Source: an uncultured Clostridia bacterium
GTDB taxonomy: Bacteria > Bacillota > Clostridia > Christensenellales > Aristaeellaceae
Direction: 5' to 3'
Length of the DNA: 13,457 bases
Assembly (NCBI GenBank): GCA_934647145.1
Contig: CAKUFB010000047.1
Location: 1 to 13,457, forward strand
Translations under genes and position numbers: made by a program
Shown here: positions 1-6,777 of the stretch, one piece after another
Position numbering within the stretch: the first letter of the stretch is position 1
How the letters are laid out: each line of letters starts with the position of its first letter
Notes under the pieces: model-generated
Told to the model about the DNA's origin: nothing
What the model saw: the letters and a program-made list of their open reading frames with translations, nothing else
Databases searched by the model: none

Positions 1-89
1 ACAGGGGGGAGCGTGAAGCGAAGCGGAACCTCCCCCAGCCGAGGCGGCAGCGCCGCCCAATAATCTGCGGAGAAGCCCGCAGATTCAAA

Positions 90-167
90 GAAATCAGCCG
101 CTTCAATGTATGGCGGCTGATTTCGTGTTCTATCCGGCGGCAGCAACCGGGTGCAGGCTCAGCCTGC
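90..167 (+). repeat. Two-hairpin repeat unit 1 (stem type a)
   Basis: A 12-bp stem, GAAATCAGCCGC (90-101) with 113-124, closes the 11-nt loop TTCAATGTATG. A 28-nt linker containing GGCGGCAGCAA follows, then the short hairpin GCAGGC-TCA-GCCTGC (153-167). Confidence 0.85.
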
Positions 168-243
168 CGGCAGCAGGTGGCAGTCGGCCCTGCCGACCGG
201 CAGCGCCGACCATCAATCCGCAAAGAACCTTTGCGGATTCGCA

Positions 244-320
244 GAATTCGGGAAGTCCAATTTATGCTTCCCGAATTCGTCGATAGAACCCGCGGCAGCG
301 AGTTGTGGGGCGCTAACCCC
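244..320 (+). repeat. Two-hairpin repeat unit 2 (stem type b)
   Basis: A perfect 12-bp stem, GAATTCGGGAAG (244-255) with 267-278, closes loop TCCAATTTATG. A 27-nt linker leads to a degenerate short hairpin of GGGG with CCCC (307-320). A third palindrome, AATCCGCAAAG (215-239), lies just upstream. Confidence 0.85.
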
Positions 321-338
321 GAGTTTTCCGACCACGAA

Positions 339-415
339 GAATCTGGAGGCTCTGATTTGTGGCCGACAGATTCGTGTGGCCTCGGCGGCAGCAAGTGGCT
401 CCGGGCACCGCCCGG
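339..415 (+). repeat. Two-hairpin repeat unit 3 (stem type d, tandem G·A)
   Basis: The stem is GAATCTG (339-345) with CAGATTC (367-373), then an opposed GA/GA step, then GGC with GCC, closing loop TCTGATTTGTG. A 27-nt linker leads to CCGGGC-ACC-GCCCGG (401-415). Confidence 0.8.
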
Positions 416-419
416 CGAA

Positions 420-497
420 GAAATCAGCCGTTTCAATGTATGGCGGCTGGTTTCGTGTTCTATCCGGCGGCAGCAACCGGGTGCAGGCTCAGCCTGC
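420..497 (+). repeat. Two-hairpin repeat unit 4 (stem type a)
   Basis: An 11-bp stem starting GAAATCAGCCG (420-430) pairs with 444-454 with one T·G wobble. The loop region contains TTCAATGTATG. A 28-nt linker leads to GCAGGC-TCA-GCCTGC (483-497). It is near-identical to unit 1. Confidence 0.85.
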
Positions 498-541
498 CGG
501 CAGCAAGTGGATGCAGGCACTGCCTGCCCGGCCTGCCGGGC

Positions 542-570
542 TTGCGCGAACGGGCGCGACGCGGTATAAT
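542..570 (+). promoter_or_regulatory. Putative sigma-A promoter of the tatD-yqeY unit
   Basis: A perfect -10 TATAAT (565-570) lies 17 bp from a weak -35 TTGCGC (542-547). It sits 29 nt before the tatD start and immediately after the last palindrome of repeat block 1. An AGGAGG ribosome site follows at 587-592. Confidence 0.65.
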
Positions 571-598
571 ATTGGTAAGCGAAACGAGGAGGCTTATC

Positions 599-1378
599 AT
601 GAAACTGTTTGACACGCACTGTCACCTGTGCGACGAGCGCTTTGACGAGGATCGGGCGCAGGTCATCGAGCGGATGCGGGCGGCCGGCGTCGAGCGGGCG
701 CTGCTGGTGGGCGACGCGGCGCGCGACCCGGAGCCCTGCCTGCGCCTGGCGGCGGAGAATCCGATGTTCTGGGCGGCGGCGGGCGTACACCCGCAGGACG
801 CCTCGATGTACGCCCCGGAGGTAGAAAAGAAGCTGATCGAGTGGATGAGCGCGGAACGCGTGGCGGCGCTGGGCGAGATCGGCCTGGATTACTACTACGA
901 AACCAGCCCGCGCGAGGTGCAGCGGGAGGTGTTCGACCGGCAGCTGGAGCTGGCCTGGACGCTGGGCAAGCCGGTGATCCTGCACATCCGCGAGGCGCAC
1001 GGCGACGCGACCGACATCCTGACCGCGCGGGAACGAGCCGGACGGCTGCCTGCGGGCGTGATGCACTGCTACACCGGCAGCTGGGAGAGCGCCAAGACCT
1101 ACCTGAGGATGGGGCTGTACATCTCCTTCACCGGCGCGGTCACCTTCAAAAACGCGCCCAAGCTCTGGGAGGTGGCCGAAAAGACGCCGCTCGACCGGCT
1201 GATGGTGGAGACCGACTGCCCGTACATGGCCCCGACGCCCATGCGCGGCAGGCGAAACGAGCCCGCCTTCGTCGCCTACACCGCCCGCCGCGTCGCCGGG
1301 CTGCGCGGGATGGACGAGGACGCGCTCGCACTGGCCGCCTGGGAAAACGGGTGCAGGCTATTCGGCCTGCCCGACTGA
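599..1378 (+). CDS. TatD-family metal-dependent hydrolase
   Basis: Encodes 259 residues, the usual length for the TatD family of TIM-barrel metal hydrolases. Members include 3'-5' exonucleases acting on DNA and RNA. The expected metal ligands are visible: H7 and H9 in THCH near the N-terminus, E93 in GEIGLDYY, H129 in ILHIRE, H156 in MHCYTG and D206 in ETDCPY. The ATG at 599 is preferred over longer upstream frames because AGGAGG lies 6 nt before it, the protein then begins exactly at the family's N-terminal motif, and the upstream frame runs through repeats. It is probably cytoplasmic. yqeY follows after 27 nt with its own ribosome site, so the two are probably co-transcribed. Bacillota TatD proteins are often encoded beside metG or ribosome-maturation genes, but no such neighbour is visible here. 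The exact substrate cannot be told from sequence. Confidence 0.95.
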   Translation: MKLFDTHCHLCDERFDEDRAQVIERMRAAGVERALLVGDAARDPEPCLRLAAENPMFWAAAGVHPQDASMYAPEVEKKLIEWMSAERVAALGEIGLDYYYETSPREVQREVFDRQLELAWTLGKPVILHIREAHGDATDILTARERAGRLPAGVMHCYTGSWESAKTYLRMGLYISFTGAVTFKNAPKLWEVAEKTPLDRLMVETDCPYMAPTPMRGRRNEPAFVAYTARRVAGLRGMDEDALALAAWENGCRLFGLPD

Positions 1379-1405
1379 CAAACGACAAGATGAGGAGGGA
1401 TTCAC

Positions 1406-1852
1406 ATGTCCAAAATTGACGAGGTTCGCAAGGCGATGATGGAGGCGCTCAAGGCGGGCGACAGGCCGCGCAAGGAGGCGCTGTCCCTGCTGCTCTCCGC
1501 GCTCAAGGCGAAGTTTATCGACAAGCGCGCCGACCTGACCGAGGAGGAGGAAAACGCCGTCGTCTACAAGGAAATCAAGGCCGCGCAGGAGACCCTCGAC
1601 ACCCTGCCCGCCGACCGCACCCAGCTCATCGACGAGTGCAAACTGCGCATGGCGGTCTACGCCGAGTTCGCGCCCCGCCTCATGGACGAGGACGAGGTGC
1701 GTAAGGTCGTGAGCGAGGTGCTCGCCGAGCTGTCCCTCGACGCGCCGACCGCCAGGGACAAGGGCAAAATCATGAAGACCCTCATGCCCCGCGTCAAGGG
1801 CAAGGCCGACGGCGCGCTGGTCAACCGCGTGCTGGCCGGGTTTTTGGGGTGA
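1406..1852 (+). CDS. yqeY: YqeY / GatB-YqeY domain protein
   Basis: Encodes 148 residues, the full length of the stand-alone YqeY family. This small helical protein resembles the tail domain of GatB, the tRNA-dependent amidotransferase subunit. The N-terminal helix with KAGDRPRKEALSLLLSALK, the central EEEENAVVYKEIK helix, and the C-terminal segment with KGKIMKTLMPRVKGKADGAL followed by VNRVLAGFL fit the family. The function is not established; a role around tRNA or tRNA-dependent amidation is inferred from the GatB likeness only. A ribosome site, GAGGAGGG (1392-1399), precedes the ATG. It lies 27 nt after tatD and probably belongs to the same transcript. I see no convincing terminator directly after the stop; the next 250 bp hold a truncated frame. 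Confidence 0.9.
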   Translation: MSKIDEVRKAMMEALKAGDRPRKEALSLLLSALKAKFIDKRADLTEEEENAVVYKEIKAAQETLDTLPADRTQLIDECKLRMAVYAEFAPRLMDEDEVRKVVSEVLAELSLDAPTARDKGKIMKTLMPRVKGKADGALVNRVLAGFLG

Positions 1853-1860
1853 GGGAGTAG

Positions 1861-2106
1861 GGCGAAGCACAGCGTCCGCCAGCATTTCACCTCGCAGATA
1901 ATGAGAACAAGCTCAAGGACGTCATCAAGATGCTCAGCGAGCTGCACACCGTCTACATTGAGCAGTTTACTGATGCTGTTGCCAAGTCCGGCAAGTCCGA
2001 GGCCGACTATCTGCGCGATTCCTTTTCCCGTCTCGCGTACAATGGCGCTTACACCATCCTCACCACCGGCGACGCCCGTCAGATCATCGACGCGCTGACC
2101 AAGTAA
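1861..2106 (+). pseudogene. 5'-truncated reading frame, unknown family
   Basis: An open frame of 81 codons begins right after an in-frame TAG (1858-1860) and ends at TAA 2104-2106. It has no start codon until an ATG at 1930, which would give a 58-residue protein. The text looks coding well before that ATG (residues such as LADNENKLKDVIK), followed by SELHTVYIEQFTDAVAKSGK and a C-terminus with ARQIIDALTK. This suggests the C-terminal piece of a larger gene whose 5' part was lost next to yqeY. A weak AAGGA lies about 10 nt before the internal ATG, so a short intact protein is possible. I do not recognise the family. The frame precedes the RHH/zinc-finger gene by 47 nt and both may come from one acquired segment. 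Confidence 0.45.
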
Positions 2107-2153
2107 CCACCAGCCTTCCCGGCCAGGCAAAAGACCGGGAGAAAGGATTTCCC

Positions 2154-2519
2154 ATGGCATATAATTCTTCTCATCATGAATATGAAAAGAAAGTATACGA
2201 TCGTATTCCATTTCGCGTTTCAAAAGGAAACGCAGACTATATTCGTGCTGCTGCGAATGATCGTGGCGAATCTCTTAATGTTTTTATTGAAAAAGCCGTC
2301 CTCTCGCGCCTTGGACTTACTGAATGGCCTTCTACCTCAACTGCTTCCAAGGGTTATACCGCTTATCCTCTTCCCGCCTGCATCATCTGCGGCAACCCCC
2401 TCCCCGAGGGAAAGATGCGTTACTGCTCCGACGAGTGCAAGCGTGAAGGTCATCGCCGTTCCGCCGTCGAGAGCCTCCGCCGCAAGCGCCTCTCCCAATC
2501 TCAGCCCTCCGAGGACTAA
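2154..2519 (+). CDS. Ribbon-helix-helix (Arc-like) and CxxC/CxxxC zinc-finger protein
   Basis: Encodes 121 residues. Residues about 12-53 (KKVYDRIPFRVSKGNADYI, then RGESLNVFIEKAVLSRL) match the strand-helix-helix pattern of Arc/MetJ-type DNA-binding proteins seen in antitoxins and mobile-element regulators. After a Ser/Thr-rich linker, Cys76, Cys79, Cys91 and Cys95 (CIIC, 11 residues, CSDEC) form a probable treble-clef zinc site, followed by a basic tail. AAAGG lies 7 nt before the ATG. The 5' half is AT-rich with codons unlike the surrounding GC-rich genes, a sign of transfer. No toxin gene is adjacent, and the next feature is a terminator. A DNA-binding regulator or orphan antitoxin-like protein is the inference; the target is unknown. 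Confidence 0.75.
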   Translation: MAYNSSHHEYEKKVYDRIPFRVSKGNADYIRAAANDRGESLNVFIEKAVLSRLGLTEWPSTSTASKGYTAYPLPACIICGNPLPEGKMRYCSDECKREGHRRSAVESLRRKRLSQSQPSED

Positions 2520-2560
2520 CGCCCTCCCACCGTTTCGACTTTCACACTTACCCTGCCTGT

Positions 2561-2598
2561 AAAAGCAGCCCCCGGCCCGACGGTCGAGGACTGCTTTT
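2561..2598. terminator. Bidirectional intrinsic terminator
   Basis: An imperfect hairpin of 17 paired positions has left arm 2561-2577 beginning AAAAGCAG, loop 2578-2581, and right arm 2582-2598 ending CTGCTTTT. There are two mismatches and one G·T. The terminal A/T run gives a T tract on either strand. It lies between the convergent ends of the RHH/zinc-finger gene (2519) and the ABC exporter operon (2623), so it can serve both. Confidence 0.8.
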
Positions 2599-2622
2599 GT
2601 GTTCTGTGCAGAGTAATTCGGC

Positions 2623-4467
2623 TTACGCCTCCTCGCCCGCGGGGCGGCCCAGCACGGCGGCCTCGCGCTCCTCGCGGAACTGGTTGGCGTAGAGGTTGTA
2701 ATAGTAGCCCTTTTTGCGGATGAGCTCGCGGTGGTTGCCCGCCTCGGTGATTTCGCCGCGCTGGATCACCAGGATCTTGTCGGCGTGGCGCACGGTGGAC
2801 AGGCGGTGCGCGATGATGAAGCTGGTGCGGCCCTTGAGCACGGTCTGGATGGCGTTGTGGATCTTCTGCTCGGTCTCGGTATCGACCGAGGAGGTGGCCT
2901 CGTCCAGCACGAAGATGGCCGGGTCGGCCAGCAGCGCCCGCGCAAAGGAGATCAGCTGCTTCTGGCCGATGGACAGGCGGTTGCCGCCCTCGCCCACGTC
3001 GGTGTCGTAGCCCTTCTCGAACTTGAGGATGAACTCCTCCGCGTCCACCAGGCGCGCCACCTGCTCGACCTCCTCGTCGGTCGCGTCCAGCCGGCCGTAG
3101 CGGATGTTCTCGCGGATGGTGCCGGAGAACAGGTGCGGCTGCTGCAGCACGTAGCCCAGGTGGGACTGCAGCCACAGCTGACTGCGCTCTTTGTAGTTCA
3201 CGCCGTCGATCAGGATTTCGCCCTCGGTCGGCTCGTAGAAGCGGCAGATCAGGTTGACGATGGTGGACTTGCCGCTGCCGGTCTCGCCGACCAGGGCGAC
3301 GGTCTCGCCGGCGTTCACATGCAGGTTAAAGTGCCTGAGCACCTTCTCGCCGCCGGTATACCGGAAGGACACGTCCTTGAAGTCGATCTCGCCGCGGATC
3401 TTCGGCCAGTTTTCCTTTTTGGGGTGGAAGGAATCGCCGTAGACCGCCTTGATCTCATCGGTGTCGTAGATCTCCGGCTCGGTCTCGATCAGGGTCATGA
3501 CGCGCTCGGCGGCCGCCTGAGAGGACTGAAGGTCGGCAAAGATGCGCGCCAGCGAGGCGATGGGCTCGAACATCTGGGTGGTATAGCTGATGAAGGCGGT
3601 CAGCGTGCCGAAGCTCATCGCGCCGGTGAACACGTTGTAGCCGCCGCGCCACAGGGCGTAGGCCGAGGCCAGCGCGCCCAGGCCGGTCACGATGGGCATG
3701 AACAGCGCGCTGAGCACCGCCGCGCGCACCGATTCGTTGCGCATGGTGTGGGTCAGCTGCACGAACTCGTCGTAGTTGCCCTGCTCGCGCACCAGCGTCT
3801 TGGTGGTCTTGGCGCCCATGATGCCCTCGTTGAAGGCGCCGGTGATCTTGGAGTTGGTCTTGCGCACCACGCGGTAGCTGGCCAGGATGCGCTTCTGGAA
3901 GTAGACCGCCAGCACGGCGAACACCGGCATGACGGTGATGACCACCAGCGTGAGCTTCCAGTTCAGCCTGAACATGACCACGAGCGACATCACGACGTAG
4001 CCGAACGCCCACATCAGGTCGATCAGGCCCCAGCCCACCGTGTCGCCCAGGCGCTGGGTGTCGCTGGTCATGCGGGCGATCATGTAGCCCACGGGGGTCT
4101 TGTCGTAGAACGAGAAGGGCAGCTCCTGAAGCCGCTTGAAGCCCTTTTCGCGGATCAGGCGGCACAGACCCACCTCCACATGCCCCGAGAGCGTGCAGAA
4201 GGTGAAGATGCAGGCTACCTGCATCAGCAGCACCGCGCCGTACTTGACGAAAAACAGCCCCAGGCCGCTGGTCGTGCCCGCCTCGACGAAGGTGTCGATC
4301 GCCTCGCGGGTCAGCAGCGGAAAGATCACGTCGAAGCCGGCGCAGGCCAGCATGGTGATCATGATGCCCAGCAGGTGCCTGTAAAACGGCTTGGCGTAGT
4401 GTACCAGGCGCACCCACAGCGAGGCGTCAAATTTTTTGGTATAGTCCTGTTCCTCTTGATACTGCAA
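2623..4467 (-). CDS. ABC exporter half-transporter, catalytic-Glu subunit (BmrD/LmrD-like)
   Basis: Encodes 614 residues with an N-terminal type I exporter membrane domain (about 25-320, six predicted helices) and a C-terminal ATPase. Visible motifs are Walker A GETGSGKS (394-401), Q-loop Q442, signature LSIGQ (498-502, not the usual LSGGQ), Walker B IFVLDE with catalytic E523, D-loop SSVD and switch H554. Together with the upstream gene it should form a heterodimeric membrane exporter like BmrCD or LmrCD, which move drugs or lipids; the substrate is unknown. The start is TTG, supported by AAGGAGG 8 nt upstream (4476-4482) and no better ATG. It begins 28 nt after the partner's stop and shares its promoter and attenuator. 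Confidence 0.92.
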   Translation of the reverse strand: MQYQEEQDYTKKFDASLWVRLVHYAKPFYRHLLGIMITMLACAGFDVIFPLLTREAIDTFVEAGTTSGLGLFFVKYGAVLLMQVACIFTFCTLSGHVEVGLCRLIREKGFKRLQELPFSFYDKTPVGYMIARMTSDTQRLGDTVGWGLIDLMWAFGYVVMSLVVMFRLNWKLTLVVITVMPVFAVLAVYFQKRILASYRVVRKTNSKITGAFNEGIMGAKTTKTLVREQGNYDEFVQLTHTMRNESVRAAVLSALFMPIVTGLGALASAYALWRGGYNVFTGAMSFGTLTAFISYTTQMFEPIASLARIFADLQSSQAAAERVMTLIETEPEIYDTDEIKAVYGDSFHPKKENWPKIRGEIDFKDVSFRYTGGEKVLRHFNLHVNAGETVALVGETGSGKSTIVNLICRFYEPTEGEILIDGVNYKERSQLWLQSHLGYVLQQPHLFSGTIRENIRYGRLDATDEEVEQVARLVDAEEFILKFEKGYDTDVGEGGNRLSIGQKQLISFARALLADPAIFVLDEATSSVDTETEQKIHNAIQTVLKGRTSFIIAHRLSTVRHADKILVIQRGEITEAGNHRELIRKKGYYYNLYANQFREEREAAVLGRPAGEEA

Positions 4468-4495
4468 GGTTGTTTCCTCCTTTCGTATGAAGATA

Positions 4496-6301
4496 TTACA
4501 CCGCTTCGCCGTTCAGCTCGTCCTCCAGGTCGCTCTGGATCTGGTAGATGCGCCTGTACAGGCCGTCCTGGTGAATCAGCTGCTCATGGGTGCCGGTCTG
4601 GGCCACGCGGCCTTCCTCGAGCACCACGATGAAGTCGGCCTCGGCCAGGGTGGTCAGGCGGTGAGAGATGATGAAGGTAGTCATGCCTTTGCGCTTTTCC
4701 TTGAGCGCCAGGCGGATGGCCTTGTCGGTTTCGGTGTCCACGGCGGAGAGCGAGTCGTCGAAGATCAGCACGTCGTTGTCCTTGAGCAGGGTGCGCGCGA
4801 TGGCCACGCGCTGCTTCTGGCCGCCCGAGAGCGTCACGCCGCGCTCGCCCACCACGGTGTCGTAGCCCCTCTCGAAGGACTCGATGAACTCGTGCGCCGA
4901 GGCGGTGCGCGTCACCTCGAAGATCTCCTCGTCGGTCGCGTCGGGCTTGACGATGCCCACGTTGCCGCGCACGGTGCGGCTGTACAGGAAGGGCTCCTGC
5001 AGAATCAGGCCAATGCGCGAGCGAAGCCACTGCTTGCGGATCTTCGAAATGCTCACGCCGCCGATCAGTATGTCGCCCCGCTTCACGTCGTACAGGCGCA
5101 GCAGCAGGTGCACAAGCGTCGACTTGCCCGAGCCGGTCGCGCCCAGTATGGCCACGGTCTGGCCGGCCTTGACGGTGAAGCTCACGTCGCGCAGCACGGG
5201 GTTCTTCGCCTCGTACTCAAAGCCCACGTGCCGAAACTCGATGTCCCGGTCGATGGGCGCGTCGATCGCGTCCGGGTCGTCGGTCTCGGGCTTCTGCGCC
5301 AGGATCTCCTGGATGCGGTCGAAGGAGACCATCGACTTGCCCATGTCCGACAGGATTCGGCCCATCTGGCGAATCGGCCACAGCAGCATCGAGATATAGC
5401 TGACGTAGACGGTCATCTCGCCCACCAGCATCTCGCCCTTCGCGGCCAGGTACACGCCGAAGGCCAGCGTGACGCCGGTCTGAATCATCGACAGGCAGTC
5501 CGAGCCGCTCCAGTACACGGCCAGCAGGTCGCACAGCTTTTTCGACTTGCGGTGCAGCTCGTTATTGACCCTGGTGAACTTCTCCACCTCGTACTGCTCC
5601 CGGCCGAACGCGCGCACCACGCGCACGCCGGTCAGGTTCTCCTGCAGCACCGCGGACATGCGTCCCTCGGCCTCGTCCGATTCCTTGAACCAGCGGCGAA
5701 CCCACTTGAAAAACAGCCAGGCGAACGCGAACAGCGGCGGCACCAGAATCATGCTCACCAGCGTCATCTTCACGTTCATCGACAGCATGATCACCAGCGC
5801 GATCACCAGCATCAGCACCGAGCGGAACAGCTCGACCACCTGGCTGGAGAGAAAGCGCCGGATGGTCTCCACGTCGGAGGTGCAGCGCTGAATCAGATCG
5901 CCGGTCTCCGCCTTGACGTGGTAGTCGTAGCTCAGGGTCTGCAGGTGGCGGTACAGCCGGTTGCGCATGTTCTCGGCAATCGACTCGCTCGCCTCGGCCG
6001 ACCAGCGCCCGCGCAGGTACCCGAACAGGCAGCTGATCAGGCTTAGCGCCAGGATCGCCAGCGCCATAATCCACAGGTTTCGAATCAGGAAATCGCGGCC
6101 GCCCAGCTGCTCCACCCACGCGCCCAGCGCGCCCGGTATTTGCAGCGGCCGCTTCTGGCCGATCACGCCGTCAATAGTTTCCTCCAGCACGAGCGGCGAG
6201 ATAAAGCCCACCGTTACCGTGACGATGACGGCCAGTATGGAGCCCAGATAGCGAAACAGGTTCCCCCTCATGAACTCCCGGATCAGTTTGAGTTGTCGCA
6301 A
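4496..6301 (-). CDS. ABC exporter half-transporter, degenerate-site subunit (BmrC/LmrC-like)
   Basis: Encodes 601 residues from a TTG start (6301-6299), chosen because AAGGAGG lies about 8 nt upstream and the protein then starts at RQLKLIREFMRGN, typical for the family. The frame stays open 54 codons further upstream but runs through the attenuator terminator. It has an exporter membrane domain (about 15-320) and an ATPase with Walker A GATGSGKS (387-394), Q435, canonical LSGGQ (491-495), Walker B VLIFDD where D516 replaces the catalytic Glu, and H547. The Asp here and the LSIGQ in the partner would fall in the same composite ATP site, the pattern of heterodimeric exporters with one degenerate site. 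It is the first structural gene of the operon, preceded by a leader peptide and attenuator. Confidence 0.92.
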   Translation of the reverse strand: MRQLKLIREFMRGNLFRYLGSILAVIVTVTVGFISPLVLEETIDGVIGQKRPLQIPGALGAWVEQLGGRDFLIRNLWIMALAILALSLISCLFGYLRGRWSAEASESIAENMRNRLYRHLQTLSYDYHVKAETGDLIQRCTSDVETIRRFLSSQVVELFRSVLMLVIALVIMLSMNVKMTLVSMILVPPLFAFAWLFFKWVRRWFKESDEAEGRMSAVLQENLTGVRVVRAFGREQYEVEKFTRVNNELHRKSKKLCDLLAVYWSGSDCLSMIQTGVTLAFGVYLAAKGEMLVGEMTVYVSYISMLLWPIRQMGRILSDMGKSMVSFDRIQEILAQKPETDDPDAIDAPIDRDIEFRHVGFEYEAKNPVLRDVSFTVKAGQTVAILGATGSGKSTLVHLLLRLYDVKRGDILIGGVSISKIRKQWLRSRIGLILQEPFLYSRTVRGNVGIVKPDATDEEIFEVTRTASAHEFIESFERGYDTVVGERGVTLSGGQKQRVAIARTLLKDNDVLIFDDSLSAVDTETDKAIRLALKEKRKGMTTFIISHRLTTLAEADFIVVLEEGRVAQTGTHEQLIHQDGLYRRIYQIQSDLEDELNGEAV

Positions 6302-6382
6302 ATGACTTCCCTCCTTGCATGATGGTCGAATGGAAACGAGGAAAGAAACGGGCGCGGCGAGGTCAGCGCCGCTTCCGCAGGC

Positions 6383-6418
6383 AAAAAACAGCCGCCGAAT
6401 GCAATGCATTCGGCGGCT
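6383..6418 (-). terminator. Attenuator terminator in the ABC exporter leader
   Basis: Read on the minus strand, a perfect 12-bp stem has 5' arm AGCCGCCGAATG (6418-6407), loop CATTG, and 3' arm 6401-6390. A G and six T's follow (6388-6383). It lies between the leader peptide stop and the first exporter gene, about 80 nt before the TTG start, so it would end transcription before the structural genes unless prevented. Confidence 0.85.
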
Positions 6419-6479
6419 TGCGCTCAAAAGGCTTCTTCTACACGCAGGCGCAGAAGAGCGCAAAAGGAGCCTCCGAATG
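6407..6479 (-). promoter_or_regulatory. Antiterminator of the ABC exporter operon
   Basis: CATTCGGAGGCT (minus strand, 6479-6468) lies inside the leader ORF at codons 14-17. It differs at one base from the terminator's 3' arm CATTCGGCGGCT. It can therefore pair with the 5' terminator arm (6418-6407) at 11 of 12 positions and exclude the terminator. Between the two lies a nested 8-bp hairpin, TTGCGCTC (6463-6456) with GAGCGCAA (6425-6418), spanning the leader stop codon. The pairing is read from sequence; the switch is inferred. Confidence 0.75.
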
Positions 6480-6518
6480 TGATGTCTGGTTCAAACTGAG
6501 AGTGAATCCGTTAAACAT
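6438..6518 (-). CDS. 26-residue leader peptide of the ABC exporter operon
   Basis: A short ORF starts at ATG 6518-6516 and ends at TAG 6440-6438. It begins MFNGFTLSLNQ and ends FALFCACV. GGAGG at 6530-6526, inside GGAAGGAGGC, lies 7 nt before the ATG, a ribosome site as good as any in the window. It lies between the promoter and the attenuator terminator, and its codons 14-17 double as the antiterminator arm. There is no run of one amino acid, so it does not look like an amino-acid-starvation leader. A sensor of ribosome stalling, for example by ribosome-targeting drugs, is more likely. The nearest known parallel is the bmrB leader upstream of bmrCD in Bacillus subtilis. The peptide need not function apart from its translation. 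Confidence 0.75.
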   Translation of the reverse strand: MFNGFTLSLNQTSHSEAPFALFCACV

Positions 6519-6572
6519 TTCGAAGCCTCCTTCCTTTCATTTTACTGCCGCATTTTGCCACACAGCATTCAC

Positions 6573-6600
6573 AGTATAGCACGTTTTTCGCAAAAAGCAA
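6573..6600 (-). promoter_or_regulatory. Extended -10 promoter of the ABC exporter operon
   Basis: On the minus strand, TATACT (6578-6573) is preceded by TGC, giving an extended -10. TTGCTT (6600-6595) lies 16 bp upstream as a weak -35. Transcription would start near 6566, leaving a leader of about 265 nt that contains the leader ORF and attenuator. Confidence 0.7.
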
Positions 6601-6669
6601 GACCCTCCGCCACATTTAATCCTCCCTTAATGCGGGCCGCTGGGCAGTGCCCAGACCCACCTGCTGCCG

Positions 6670-6747
6670 GTCGGCAGGGCCGACACCCACCTGCTGCCGC
6701 CGGACAAAACACGAAATCAGCCGCCATAAATTGGAGCGGCTGATTTC
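6670..6747 (-). repeat. Two-hairpin repeat unit 5 (stem type a)
   Basis: In reverse orientation: short hairpin GTCGGC-AGG-GCCGAC (6670-6684), 28-nt linker, then the 12-bp stem GAAATCAGCCGC (6713-6724) with 6736-6747 around loop CATAAATTGGA. A third hairpin follows at 6751-6776. Confidence 0.85.
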
Positions 6748-6777
6748 TTCGAATCTGCGGACTTCTCCGCAGATTCA

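Larger units (their letters stand above)
1..540. repeat. Repeat block 1: mosaic of palindromic hairpins upstream of tatD
   Basis: About 540 bp without a credible gene. Nearly all of it is a run of short palindromes. In order: a hairpin with GGGGGAG/CTCCCCC ends (5-36), AATCTGCGG/CCGCAGATT (62-85), a two-hairpin unit (90-167), GTCGGC/GCCGAC (183-197), AATCCGCAAAG/CTTTGCGGATT (215-239), three more two-hairpin units (244-320, 339-415, 420-497), GCAGGC/GCCTGC (513-527) and CCCGGC/GCCGGG (527-540). The linker GGCGGCAGCAA recurs between them. Open frames here are by-products of high GC and repeat periodicity: they have no ribosome site, and similar peptides appear in all four blocks. The block stops one base before the proposed -35 of tatD. 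Confidence 0.9.

Noticed and set aside
2731..4632. 633-codon plus-strand open frame
   Set aside because: It lies entirely opposite the ABC exporter genes, its peptide is an Ala/Gly/Asp/His-rich antisense artefact of high GC, and the minus-strand protein has every ABC motif.
4487..6046. 519-codon plus-strand open frame
   Set aside because: Antisense shadow of the first ABC exporter gene, with low-complexity Val/Leu/His/Gln-rich text and no ribosome site.
6302..6463. Longer N-terminus (655 residues) for the first ABC exporter subunit
   Set aside because: The extra 54 codons run through the attenuator terminator and have no ribosome site; the TTG at 6301 has a strong one and gives normal family length.
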